Positions 1 to 11,556 of a DNA stretch of 64,000 nucleotides are shown here, piece after piece; the first letter of the stretch is position 1; every line of letters starts with the position of its first letter. Both the position numbers and the translations under genes were made by a program. This DNA is from Manduca sexta. Taxonomy: Eukaryota > Arthropoda > Insecta > Lepidoptera > Sphingidae. The stretch covers positions 15,198,777-15,262,776 of the forward strand of contig NC_051141.1 of assembly GCF_014839805.1 (NCBI RefSeq), read 5' to 3'. The notes beneath the pieces are model-generated. The model had not been told where the DNA came from. It saw nothing but the letters and a program-made list of their open reading frames with translations, and did not search any database.

Positions 1-3000
1 TGCTCCAGCTATATTGTATATATATACACATTAGTAATGAAATTATGCGAATATAATAACTTTTGTCGTCTACTCGCTGCAAATTGAAACCGCAAAAGTC
101 AGATTGCACTATAGCAGAGCGGCGTGGCACATACTATAATATAATCATATTCTAAAAGTTGGAAACATACTTGGCTTTGGAACGGTTGCCATGCAGCCAA
201 ATATTGTATATAAAATACATGCAAGGCCACAGTATTGCGCTGCTAAATACGCCCCTTGTAGTACGCTACGACAGTGACCGGTGAGTGCGTGTTTTGTCGC
301 GGGTTCAACGCAGGTCAACTACACCACTTTATAACATTACTTCAATCTATTTTTAACTTCAGTTACATTTCGTTTCACGATACGGGAAAGTGCAGGGGCG
401 TTGCGATGACTAGTGCTATTTTTTCATGTTATAAACAAAAATGAAGTCGTGAAGGTTTTTTGTCAATATGTGACGTAATGTTATTCAAACACATTACTAT
501 CTAATGTTTTGCGTTTTAATATTATCGAAGTATTATTAATCTGCTGAAAAACTGCCAAAAATTTCAACAAATTCTTGCTACTGCCTATACCTTTCTGTAA
601 ATTTTTACTATCGCACATCTGAATCCGTAGTGAAAACTACGCTCGCACCACAGATCGAGAATGTCGTTGAACTACATTCCAGTGGCGAAAAACAAAATTT
701 TCCTAAAGACCGACGCAATACATCGGCACTTATATCTATACATGCAACGCTTTCTGATGATAGTTAGATTCTACATAAAGGTAAGCTAGCAGGAATCGAG
801 TTCTATTAACGCCTCGCCACTATTATACTCACTTACTTATAACGTCTTACGTATATTGACTGCCTCGGTGGCATAGTTGTCATTGTACACGATGCAAAGT
901 ACGAGTACCGTGCTGAGGTCTTGGCTTCGAATCCCGGGTCGGGCAAAATAATTGTGACTAGGTTCGTCCATCTTAAAAATTACTCAGTCGCAGTTCGGAG
1001 TCAGGAAGTTGGCGGTGTGATACCCACTTGACTCAGAAAGTTTGTAAAACCGTTGGTCCTGTGTCTAATTTCTCTCCGATCATGTGGGATTGTCGTCTTA
1101 CCGAACTATGAGAGTGAAGGAACAATACACAGAAAGTGTATCTGGGTATTGCGCACACACTTGTGCACAATAATATATCCTGCGTACCTGACTGATCTCC
1201 GTTAAGATTGGCCGCCTTGGCCGAAATTCGGCTAGAAGGGATTCATTCATTCATTTATTCATTCCTATCATTCTAATAACTATTCTTAAACAAAGATTTT
1301 AATCGTCACGCTGGCTATACCGCATAATCACCCGAGATGTCGAAGCCATCTCACGTCACGCTAACTATATCTTACAGAATTGCACTTCTGAACGACAGTG
1401 CAACCAATTTAGTAGAGCGCGGCACGCATAGGTTCAGGAAGCATCTCACATTTATTATATTCGCAATAAACTATAAAATAACCAAATAATCTTTTTTTTA
1501 AATGAAATGAAATAATTCATTTGAAACTGTAAAATTTAGATTCCGTCAATATTAACTCTACTGCCAGTTTGGAAAGCCGTTCTCACCAGAGAAGAACGGG
1601 CAAGGAACTCTAGTGTTGCTTTTTTCAAAATAGTTATAAACTACAGTACATGATACACAGAAAAGAGAAAAATTACAATTTTTTTTATTGCTATTTAGAG
1701 CGGTTCATTTATATGCTCGCCAAATAGGTAATATAAGAAATTTCCATACAAGTGCGCAATCCTCTCAGGAATCATGAAATATAATATTTATAATACCCCT
1801 AGCAATAAGTAATAGCAAACGAAATGGGCAGAACAGTCCACATACGCAGCACCCTTTCACGAGTATGACGCATGCCAGCCATCGGCCTCTTCAACCATAT
1901 TGTAGGGTAGTGGCCGACCCGTCACACGACGCCGCCGCAGGTACAGACAGATAGAGAGTATTTCATATCCAAATCCGAAAAGTAAACTGTATTTTTTGGG
2001 GAAAATATTCTCCATTCAAAGATCAATTTTTGCACAATAATATCAGAGATAAAGCGAGTATGAGGTTTCATTTATAAAGCCAATGTCAAAGTCATCCTGC
2101 GTATTTTTCATATATAGTATATACTCTAATAAATGTTAAACTGCTACTAGTAGTCTAAAATATTTGCACGTCGTTAATGCCAGATTATAAGATCATGATT
2201 TTACTGCTACTGTCTATTTATTGTAACCACATTCTGGCAAATAAATCTTCATTTAATTTCATTTCACAACTCTCAAAAGATTGAATCCAAAATAAACTAC
2301 ATAAAACAATTTACTATTACATGTCAGTATTTTATACATTTACAATGTTAAGTCATCTAGCTGGCAGTACAGTGCCCTAACTGATTCATACTGTCTGAAT
2401 GTCAACCAATGATAAAAGAAGTATAGAGGATGGGTAATATGGTCACGTGACATGCGGCACATTTCATGAACAAAATGGTGCCGACTCCGCCCCTTACAAT
2501 AGTGATATGCTAGTACCGAAAATTTTGTATCGACATCGAAGAATTAAGAGAGACAAACAAGCCCCAAAAGATCAAATACGAAAGGGGTTAGGAACTACCA
2601 TAATATAAATATAACAAATCATAATGTAAACAAACAAACTGAAACTGATTTATAAGTAACAATTGTTAAACAAAGCAGTACCTGTTGTGACAAACATCCA
2701 GTTGTGTTTGATCTATATTTGTATGTTGCACTATTCCTTGCTAAAAATTCAAGTTACAGATTAAGATATTTATTTAATACATGATAAATGGAATAAGATA
2801 GCGTAGCCAGCAATTATTTGGTTAGTTTTATTTTATTTTATTATTATGCTCTTTGATCGAGAAACATAACTATGGTTCAGCAAACTAAAATCAATGACCG
2901 TAAAAATGGTGGTTAAGATAATCAATTATAATAATTATTTGCAATAACAACAATATGATTATGTATCTATTTCCGTGCATGCAAAGGTTGCTCGAAACAT

Positions 3001-3657
3001 AAGACCGCCAATTGTAAAAATATATCTTACATTTCATCTTTATGTTGTTTCTTTTATGTTTATCTATTCTTTTATGTAACAATTCTAATTTTATTCATAG
3101 CAATATATTAAAGTAATATTACTACTTATTAGGTGAAGTATAATAATCATTACTATTTTACTTATCGCGAATATTGTTGGAAAACAGTTATCTTTACTCG
3201 CGTTAATTAAACGTGTGGTTTATGCATATCTTCTCAAAATGTAAAGAAATATGTATTTGGTGTAGGATTCCAATCACGTCGCTCAATATTCTCAATTCAT
3301 TTTGCCTTGGTTTTTAAATTTTTTGGTTATCTTAAAAAATATTCTAATTTCACTTAGTTTGTCCTTCTGAATAATACAATATTGATGTGTGCTCTAACAT
3401 TCTTTCAAAGACAAAAACCGTAACTGATAAACGGGCGTCTGTTAAAATATCGATATCAATAATTTCTAAACAAATCCACCCACCCATCCCTAAGCTCGTG
3501 TGTAAACAAACATAATGATTTTAATGTGTATAAATCACGCCTAAAAGGGTCCAAAGCTTAACAAACCAGATCCACATATCATTTTAATTGATAAAAACAC
3601 ATCCAAAAGTAATTATACAAAGATATTTGCTAATTTTCGGTAAAAACAGTTACTAAC
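1..3657. other. AT-rich non-coding stretch left of the THAP exon
   Basis: No convincing coding exon was seen on either strand. A tRNA-headed SINE occupies about 858-1264 (listed separately). Around 1560-1640 there is a block resembling a dispersed lepidopteran repeat, and 2060-2110 resembles 51630-51690. If the THAP exon at 3658-3728 is the first coding exon of a minus-strand gene, this stretch would be its first intron, but no exon continuing the THAP domain was recognised here. Confidence 0.5.
858..1264 (+). repeat. tRNA-headed SINE, family A
   Basis: The head has a tRNA-like A box (GGTGGCATAGTTG) and a B box (TTCGAATCCCGGG) about 45 bases further on. A body and an ATTC-rich simple tail (ATTCATTCATTC) follow. 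The same family is found at 21308, 29455, 29968 and 39805 on the plus strand and at 6958 and 62110 on the minus strand. It is a retroposed, polymerase III-type element, not a working tRNA gene: the acceptor and anticodon arms do not form a proper tRNA. Confidence 0.75.
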
Positions 3658-3728
3658 CTATGAAAATATATTTCGGGGTCTTTCTTGCGTGAATTCGATT
3701 TGCATCCTTTCACACAACACTGAGTCAT
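3658..3728 (-). CDS. First coding exon of a THAP zinc-finger protein (partial)
   Basis: Reading the minus strand from 3728, an ATG opens a 23-codon exon plus two bases, ending at a good donor (GTTAGT) at 3657-3652. The peptide starts MTQCCVKGCKSN and continues with RKKDPEIYFH. This matches the N-terminal signature of THAP domains: the C-x2-4-C half of a C2CH zinc finger right after the start Met, then a basic turn and an aromatic-His segment. THAP proteins bind DNA in a sequence-specific way; some are transcription factors and some derive from P-element-like transposases. The rest of the domain (Trp, the second Cys-His pair and the AVPTIF-like end) should lie further left but was not found, so this may be a gene with its next exon outside the window or an orphan remnant. 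Confidence 0.6.
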
Positions 3729-4790
3729 TTTCGAAACTTAACAAATACACTAATAAACACACTGAACAATTGAGAATATGATTATATTACTTTAAATTCA
3801 ATATTTATGAAGATTTGTTTACATCGTCTGACACTACATGTACTTGCCGACTGGCCAGCATAAAATGGCGTTTCTGCCGCAAGGCGGTCCCAGTGTGTTG
3901 AAGTAAACGAAATAGTGCCATATGCGAAGAAAGCAATTATTTTTGTCTTTTTTTTGTTGCGTTCCAAATAAGCTTTGAGTAAAAGAGATAGACATATATA
4001 TTGACAATTCTGCGTCGATTTCCCTAACATAAATATAACTTATTCATATAGCTAACTTTTGAGGCCTGTCCTCTTTATATTTAGTCATTGATGTCAACGT
4101 ATTAGTTGGCCACACTGACTGATTCGTATGTTAATATTCCAGAGTACCACATTCGTAGACGAGGTATCTATGTATCCGTCATTGTTTGCGTAGCACTGCT
4201 ACGTGCAACGTATATTGGTGTAGCGCCACGTAGACCTGATTGAATGGCGTAGCAATGATTAATTCTACCAATGCAGGTGTACCATGTGTATTTCGGTTGG
4301 GATTGAAGGTATTCAAACAATAGAACCGCTGTATTCGTAGTGACGTCACAGTATATTGAGACAAACAAGCCAATGCTCTAAGCCAATCTTAAAATAGTGA
4401 AACGTGAAAGTGAAACCTACAACCAGAACCTAACCTACCTTTTAGATTATTTGTCTTATATCTTATTCTTGAATGGGATTTGTGGTGTTAACGGAAACAA
4501 AATATTAATTTAATTTAAATTTGTAAAGTGATATGAAAATTGAGTAGACAAAAATATTTTTGTAATAGCAGCATATTACTGTAGACACTGAACAATCGTT
4601 TTTGTGTTCTTTACGTCACGAATACACGATAATAGCAAATTTGTTACAAAATTAAATAAACTAGTAACTACAATCAACATGGACGTATGATTACTGCCAA
4701 CACTAAGTTAATCTTAATTTTTCAGACTTATCGAAACTATTTAATACTTTATAACTTATGCGTATGTACTATGTAGGTAGTACAATTTAT
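3729..4790. other. Non-coding, presumed 5' flank of the THAP exon
   Basis: AT-rich sequence with no supported exon. It contains a moderately GC-rich patch (about 3830-3900) and a patch around 4150-4370 with several short partially complementary words. By position it would hold the promoter and 5' UTR of the minus-strand THAP transcript; no recognisable promoter motif supports that. Confidence 0.3.
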
Positions 4791-5374
4791 CCGCCCTGTG
4801 GAATGGGGGCGTTTGGAGAATTCCACCACGGTATCCCCTGCCTGTCGTAAGAGGCGACTAATAGGGGCCACGAAGGGGGTCGTCGGCGGGCAGCAGGGGG
4901 CTGTCCGCCCTAGTGCATTTCTGTGCATATTTGCACATTTGTCGGTTGACCCCCGGGATGGACGGCAGTGTGTAGTTGGCCTCACGCTGCCGTAGACGCC
5001 GAGGGCGTCCTTCGGTGCGCGGGGGCTTCTGAGCCCCCCCCCCCATAGGAGACGGGCCGCAAGGCGGCACCGCGCAGGGGCGGCTGCGGTCGCAGACTAG
5101 ACACTTCAACGTCAGAGGAAGCCCGCAGCCGTCCCTAATGCGCCGAAGAGGGTCACCGCGGAGTTTTAGCTGGTAGGCCGTGCATAGGTTAAATTGTATA
5201 TAGGGTTAGGGACTCGGCCCGGCGGTCGCCCGAAGGTCACCATCAAATCCGGGCGGCTCAACGCCGGGCCGTAAGGCACGGTTACCCCAGCATAACCGCT
5301 CAGTCGCCCCCCACGAAGGCTGGGCGGTAGTAATAAGGCACTTTCTCCGCGAAAACAAAAAAAAAAAAAAAAAA
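4791..5374 (+). mobile_element. 5'-truncated non-LTR retrotransposon 3' end with perfect target duplication
   Basis: A sharply GC-rich 584-bp block ends in an A-run of about 18 bases and sits between two identical 15-bp copies of GGTAGTACAATTTAT (4776-4790 and 5375-5389). That is the signature of target-primed reverse transcription. No intact ORF is present, so this is the 3' UTR of a LINE or a non-autonomous derivative. The phrase CCTGTCGTAAGAGGCGACTA is familiar from insect non-LTR elements, but I cannot name the clade. The perfect duplication and intact tail imply a recent insertion. Confidence 0.85.
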
Positions 5375-5389
5375 GGTAGTACAATTTAT

Positions 5390-6347
5390 ACCATAACTGT
5401 TTCGATTATTGAGAACCAAAATCGGTGACAGATTATGCCATTAATAGAAAAATAAATACAAATAGATAAAAATATATTAACAGTGTACTACGTAGTACCC
5501 TAAGTTTTTTTCTTTGTAATATTAAAACTACATCGCCGTTAATGTAGTCTTAGTAAAGAAAATATTACATTTTGGCACTATATTGCGTGGGGACCTTTGT
5601 CTAATTATAATATATTAAATAAAATATTGTTATCAAACGCCTACCTTTATTGCTTCTTATCGTACGCAGTATAGATTAAAAAAATTCTAAAAATTTGTTT
5701 TAGATCATACCGTGTTAAAAAATATTATTATAAAATAATTTCTGTACAGAAATTTATATCACGTCATATCAAATTTTCGGAATATAAAAAGTAGTTTGCA
5801 AACACGTCAAAGGTATCTTGTAATTAATGATTACAAAACATACAAGCCAACAGAAATATTTTTTAATGCAAAAAAACTAATGCAAAGGTATAAAAACTTG
5901 GTCAACATTCATTTATTTTAGTGTGAAAACCCTTTTTGTGTCCTGGTTTAAGCTTTTCACATATACATTCTTAAACATTTCGATGTAATGAAATCGTTGT
6001 TATTAAGTAAAATATTGCGAGTTTTTTTTTTATATTGAATTTGTAGAAAAACCGTTAATAATAATATTAATTTAATCTTTGATGAACCATAACGAGTTTC
6101 GAAGGTCAGCAGAATTTGCTCCACGTTTAAACTTGGAACCTTCCTTTTTATTTACTGACGATCTCTTCTTTCCTCTGCTAAGTGAACTAAGGTCGCGACA
6201 GCTGCTAAGCCAACTGTCCGCTAAATATTCAAACGCTGCCACCAAAATATGGGCTATAAAAAGAACATGCCAGCATCATATGTAGAACTATACTTTATTC
6301 TATGGCGCATCGCTTAAAATAAAACAAGATTTAGTTACAAACTTTAA
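5390..6347. other. AT-rich non-coding stretch
   Basis: No exon or clear repeat was seen. The sequence is dominated by A/T runs and in-frame stops on all strands. Confidence 0.4.
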
Positions 6348-6589
6348 TCCCCTTATTCATAGACGTTATTTATCTAAGGACAGAGCATTGCTGTGATAAT
6401 AAGTCTGTTTCTCAGTGCTGGCGGCATGGCAGCCTTCGCAGGGCGTAGACATAGGGCCGTCGTGATTGGCTAATATTGAGATACAACTTGAATCTAGTTA
6501 GCTGTCAGATAAACAAAGCTGAAAAACAGACTTGTTATCACAGCAATGCTCCTCCGTCCTTAGATAAATAACGTCTATGAATAAGGGGG
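6348..6589. mobile_element. Long-hairpin MITE, Harbinger-like, copy 1
   Basis: A 242-bp element with long imperfect inverted arms. The left end reads CCCCTTATTCATAGACGTTA and the right end is its complement ending in TGAATAAGGGGG. The arms extend inward through words such as CTGTGATAATAAGTCTGTTT. The flanks are TAA on the left and TCA on the right, suggesting a decayed 3-bp duplication. The copy at 46605-46864 has the same ends with an exact TAA duplication, which points to the PIF/Harbinger type. It has no coding capacity. Confidence 0.75.
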
Positions 6590-6957
6590 TCATAATATGG
6601 CATGCTTATAACGCGAGATATTTTCTCATATCTGACTTTATACTTTATACTTTGTTTCGTTTATTTTATACAATTGATACATTATTAATCCACACCATCC
6701 GCAACAATAATAATCTGAACGTAACCATTAAAATTTATATCGTGTATCATGTATTAATCCATAAGCTGCTTATAACGGTAATGCTGTTAACTTATTGGTA
6801 AATTAATGGAATGAAATGAAATACTTATAAGCTTACTTTTTTACCATGATAGTAATTACTTACTATTTTTAGCTTTGTGATTATAATTTTTATTTTACGT
6901 ATAATTATCGATAATAGTAGTCAAACAAAAAACATAACGTAAATATCCCCAGATAGG

Positions 6958-7135
6958 CAGATGCAAGGTATTGTTCATCGTATGTGTTCCGTTTCATTAT
7001 GTGATGGGGTGAACCTATCGCCATATCGGCTACAAATTGCAGACTCCGAGCTGATAATGAGCCGAAAAGAACCCAATATCACATTTCCCGTCTCAGGATT
7101 TACCCCTGGAACCTCTACAAAATCTCATACCGGCC
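6958..7135 (-). repeat. SINE family A fragment (minus strand)
   Basis: Read on the minus strand, this matches the region just 3' of the B box in the copy at 29455-29730: a GTGATATTGGGTT-like word, then TTATCAGCTCGGAGTCTGCA, then a block around CGATATGGCGATAGG. The tRNA-like head itself is not evident, so this is a truncated copy. Confidence 0.5.
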
Positions 7136-7231
7136 ACGAAATACAATTACATTTTTTAACTACACCACTGAGTTTTTGTTTGTATTATAACAGTTTGACT
7201 CCTATCTATCTATCTCATGAGCAGTACCCAC

Positions 7232-7545
7232 CCATTGCTGAGTGATGCCCTCTTCTTTATCACGCCACTCTTCTATCTTGTGTGAGTCTTAGCCACTTGC
7301 TTGCATGCCGGCATACCGCGCGAGTTCGTCTGCCCGTCGGGCTGGTAGTCTGCATCTATTCCTTTGCTCGTTTCTCGGGTACCATTCGGTGGTTGCCTTA
7401 GTCTAGCTACCACCGAACCGTCTACCCAAGTGTTACGTCCATCTCCACTTCAGTTTGGCGATACGTGGCCCGACGCGACGTCTTCGACTTTGGTACGAAA
7501 CAAAATTTCCACATTTCTATGTCATACACCTGAACCATTCCGACA
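7232..7545 (-). pseudogene. RTE-type reverse transcriptase ORF, C-terminal remnant
   Basis: On the minus strand, broken frames give pieces typical of the C-terminal end of RTE-clade LINE ORF2: an ILFRTKVEDVA-like segment, then after a frameshift RIAKLKWRWT, then LGRRFGG, TKATTEWYPRNEQRNRCR, and finally an EEWRDKEEGITQQW-like end. These fit the family order (RTKV-D-A, then KLKW-W-GH, then W-P, then W--EEA). In-frame stops interrupt it at the expected GH position and elsewhere, and at least one frameshift is needed. It is a dead fragment, upstream of nwk and unrelated to it. Confidence 0.65.
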
Positions 7546-8069
7546 CCAGTTATTGAGCGTCAATGCTGCAAAATTGACGCTAATTGGTTAACAAGGATAT
7601 TTGGAATACATCAATTATTCCACAAACAAATCTCTGTGTATCCAATATCGGCATGGTATTTTTTGGAAATTCAACCACCGGTAGCCAAATGTTTGAATAC
7701 GCGAGTTAATTGATTTTTGTTAATGTAAGGAATTTTAACGATTTTAGAATTCTGTTGCTTCACTGTATCTTAAATAACTTACTGTCCAGTGTATAAATTA
7801 GAAAGGAATTTTTAACTTCTCATATCTCACATGACGTACGTCGGCGCCTATTTTTTTATTTGATTGGTATGTCCTTGCAAGATCCGTTAGATGTGGAAAA
7901 AGTTAGTGACAAGGAGAATTAGTCAGATGAGGACTGCGATGTATATCGGATTATGTTATGACTGCAACCATACTTACATATTACCGCAAAATGGCAACTT
8001 TTATCATGCTAATATTACTTAACAACAAATATTGAAATCCGCCATCCCCTTTATTAAACAAACTCGGCT
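7546..8069. other. AT-rich non-coding stretch
   Basis: No coding signal or clear repeat ends were recognised between the RTE remnant and the MITE at 8070. Confidence 0.35.
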
Positions 8070-8674
8070 CAGTGGCGAAGCGTCTATACATCCCGATTCT
8101 TACCGGCTTTCCGTTTTAAATAAAATAAATAAATAAATAAAATACTTTATTTATCACGTAGGCGAACAAAGTTGCACTTATGATACGTCAAAACAAAGAA
8201 TAAGAATAATTATTATTTCTAAACAACTATTAAAATCACTTATATAACTATGGAGATTTTAAATTAGGGATAAAGTTTATACAAAAGACTAGGTACAAAC
8301 TGAAGTAACCAGCTCGGGCTGGCAAGTAGGGGGAAATAGAAGGGTAACGCGTCGCGATCCTCACCGGCGAGGACATGAGCCCTAACCTAGCTAACCTACC
8401 AGCCTTTCACTAGCTACCTAAGTGATGACTACCCGAAGAAGAAAGGCAGAAAGAAACTCCGGGCTTTCTTTTTGTCATCAATTGTTCAGTACTTCCTTTG
8501 TATTTTTTTCCAAGTCTTTCTTGTACATAGTCACAATAGTTATATAAGCTAATGCAGGTTTAGGTTTATTTACGTTTATCCTCGTTTTTAGTTTTTGTAA
8601 AATTGGCCGCGATGTGTTAAGGCATTGTTTTTTGACTCGGATTATCTTTTGAAAAATTTCACCCATCGCCACTG
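8070..8674 (-). mobile_element. hAT-like MITE, copy 1, interrupted by another repeat
   Basis: The left end (CAGTGGCGAAGCGTC) and right end (CACCCATCGCCACTG) are inverted repeats matching the family at 26715, 43975 and 55921, in reverse orientation. Flanking words CTCGGCTC and CTCGGCAC match at 7 of 8 positions, as for an 8-bp hAT duplication if the left end lost one base. A roughly 440-bp block (about 8113-8557) splits it; removing that block leaves about 160 bp, the normal family length. The block opens with an AAAT-repeat and carries the common word ACTTTATTTATCACGTAGGC. Confidence 0.7.
8113..8557. repeat. Dispersed repeat nested in the MITE at 8070
   Basis: This block begins with (AAAT)n microsatellite sequence and interrupts an otherwise recognisable MITE. 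The style (simple-repeat edge, decayed coding-like body around 8430-8550) is that of a LINE fragment, but no reverse transcriptase motif is readable and no clean target duplication was found. The boundaries are estimated from comparison with the MITE copy at 11557. Confidence 0.45.
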
Positions 8675-10279
8675 CTCGGCACTAAAGCCTAGTTGGGACT
8701 GCACTGGTATTTAGTCGAGTAGCGAGTAATTTGGTGTCTGAAAAGTGAACATTTTGTTCAGTAGATAAGTTCAGACAAATTACTATAACTCGCCATGATA
8801 CTAACATCGGCGTAGCCCAAACCAGACTTAAAGTATAAGTAAATGAGTTAGTAGCTTGCTTACGTTAAACATTTATATGGAATTATTAATTAGAAGGTAT
8901 GTTTAAAACACTGTCCGCCTGTATTACGTATTCATGTATTCGAAGCGAATGAACTTTGTGTTCACCCCCGCGCGTCTCCAACGCTACTTTGCTAAAGCGA
9001 TGTGATTAAGCAATGTGCGTATGCATACGTTATGTAAATGTGATTATAGAGCCCTATAACATAAGGTTTGTTTTTAAATAGAGCTTTTAATGTAATCTAT
9101 ATCTATATAAAACTTAAAACATCTATCTAATCAATGACGTAGAAATTTATCTATTGGTTGTATTTTTATTTGTTTCTTTTTCTTTTTTCTAAGACTAAGT
9201 GATTTAATTAAGGAATCTAGACTAACTTAACGACTTCTAAGTGCTATTCAACAGTTGGTTACTTGAAAGCGCCTTAATGATAAAGAGAGAAATATACAGA
9301 AACGACTGCAGAGAACTCTAGAGTAGGTCATCTGATGCCCACTACCCCCCTAAATAATATTAGAACATTTGAATTTGAAATGTCCCAAATATTTTAATTA
9401 ATCTCATGATATGTACAACTATTACAACTGCTTATTGGTTTTCAAGACATGTGTTCCGCTTTCTGTACTTAGACATTTGATGTTAGAGTTGTTGCTCCGG
9501 GGCCACCTCTGTTCACATCAATTGATCGTAATGAAAAGCTATCGAAGATCGAATCATTTTTATACATAACACAAAGACCTGTTTTTAATCAGGCTTTGTC
9601 CGTAATAGGTAATAAGTAAAAATCAAATTAATTTTCTTAAAAAAATATGTATAAAATAATTATATTTTACATAAAATTAATAATTTTAAATAATGTCAAA
9701 AGCTTTTGAATCAATAACTGTGTTCAAATATTACATACGTACGTATAAAAAGCAAGAAATAAACCCAAATAAACAAACAAATATTAATCTAGTATCCGAA
9801 ATTGCGATCGAAATTCAAAAAGAAAATAGATTTTGTGGGAGAGCTCTTTCATTCCGAGCAAAACCTGTCGATCATAATTACAGGTGAATCTGCCGGCCGT
9901 CGTCGCACTCCATTCAGATTAATATTGCGGTATTGCACCGCGAACTTTGCTGTTGACTTTGAGTGGCATTTTAACGGCGAAAGGATTTAAAATTGAAAAT
10001 CGAACGTTTACGAAGATGTATTGTTCTTTTTATTGGGCGTACGTTCGTGATTTGGTTGTTCGAATGGTATTTAATTGAGTTAACTGATATTTGAATCTTT
10101 ATTAAACGTATCGGAAATTACTTTATAATTTTGTAGGTATACTTTATAAAATAGCTGTAGTATATTGTAGTTGTGAATAATGTATTTGACGATACAAAAA
10201 TGTTTGTAACTAATATTAAGTTAATTGTGAAATAGTTACATCATAAATCTCAATGATTTGTCAATACTCTTCTGTGTAG
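8675..10279. other. Intron or 5' flank of nwk, no exon seen
   Basis: AT-rich sequence up to the first recognised nwk exon. Short open frames near 9693-9990 have no recognisable family content, no supported splice sites and no resemblance to the missing F-BAR N-terminus. The acceptor used by the next exon ends at 10279. Confidence 0.45.
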
Positions 10280-10424
10280 GAATATGTGGAATGTGTGGCG
10301 CACCGTGCTGGAAGAGAACGAGAAGCTGGCCCGCGCCAGGCTCGCAGCCGTCGAGGTCTTCCAGCAGCAGATCGCCGACGAAGCCAAGATCTTGCGCCAG
10401 CACAAACTCAACGTCGCTAAGAAG
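10280..10424 (+). CDS. nwk exon 1 in window (F-BAR helix)
   Basis: Acceptor TGTGTAG ends at 10279 and donor GTGAGG starts at 10425. The first G completes a codon from an upstream exon, then 48 codons follow (residues 1-48 of this partial protein). The peptide [20 protein letters not shown] is strongly like the FCHSD/Nwk F-BAR region after the opening helix, so about 80 residues are missing upstream. It is a long amphipathic helix rich in Glu, Lys and Ala. It ends in a complete codon. Confidence 0.88.
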
Positions 10425-11556
10425 GTGAGGACTACGAAGTATTACTGACAAGCGTAGCAAATGGCGTGGGCTAGAGACGCCTAGTCGGTCCTAGAAAATC
10501 CCTCTAAAGAATCACGCTAGTAAATTTCTTGATATCTTTACCTACCTTTGTTTTAGGTAAACCGACCCGCCCTTATAAAGTTGTTATAAGGCCTTGGTCA
10601 TAGTTGAAGACACTAGCATATCGCTCTATAAGTATCACAACTGATCAGAAACAGTAGCAACATTACTTAGACCTTCGATTTACAAAACATAATTCCGTTC
10701 CTGTGTGAATAATTTTGAATATTCTCAACTACCGTCAGTATAGGAATAAACCTACCTAACAAGAAAATTATTCGTAAATTGTTTACACTTTCGTAAATTA
10801 TTTTGTATTCGTTTATTGATACGTTTCGCTGTGCTAGCTAAATATGTGTTATTTATGTTGTAAAGCAAATTTTACAGTAAATAAATACAGGCAAAAAATA
10901 TCTGACCGTTTCGCTGTGCTTCTGTTATTTATGTTTTAAAACAAAATAGGTAATAAAAATACGGGTAAAAAATCTTGCACTTATTTTTTGTGCAACAGAA
11001 GGACGGCACGAACAAATCACTTGCTTGATTATTACCAACAGCATCCACCAATACGAACTACAAAGCTGGCTTACTATAAAAAAAAAATCACCTGTAGCAA
11101 CTGCAAATAGGCTTTACTAAAACTTGCTACAACACGACTTTTAAAATAGACTGAATTTGGTGACATTGCACGGACAAAACCAACATGCTGACGGCTTAGT
11201 ACAGTCCGCAGCGTATAAAGAAACGTTGACTCTTATCGCCCGATCATTTTATCACTTGCCGAAATCACATCAGAAGCTTTTTACTCATGGCTGATAAAAG
11301 TTAGTATTTCTCATACAGGCCGAATCAAAGCAAAATATAAAAATGAAACAAAACTACGAACTCACATAGGGTGACTTGCAGTTTAATAGATAGCTCTGCC
11401 GTTTCAATCATGAACAGATGTCCGATAATTTAGAACAAAAGTAATTTGAACTTTGTGACGGAAAATAGGTTATAATGAGGGATATTTTACAATAATCTGA
11501 TAAATAACCAAAGCGTGGAATGAATATTGAAAAAAGGTATAAAGTGGGATGCATAC

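Noticed and set aside
661..720. A sixth hAT-like MITE copy starting at CAGTGGCGAAAAAC near 683
   Set aside because: Only the first dozen bases resemble the family end; no right end or target duplication was found nearby.
858..940. A tRNA gene at the A-box/B-box pair
   Set aside because: The pair belongs to a SINE head: no proper acceptor or anticodon arm, and the same head recurs with a long SINE body and tail.
4749..5109. Several overlapping ORFs in the GC-rich block at 4.8-5.1 kb
   Set aside because: The block is a LINE 3' UTR fragment; its GC content makes open frames on several strands and none resembles a protein family.
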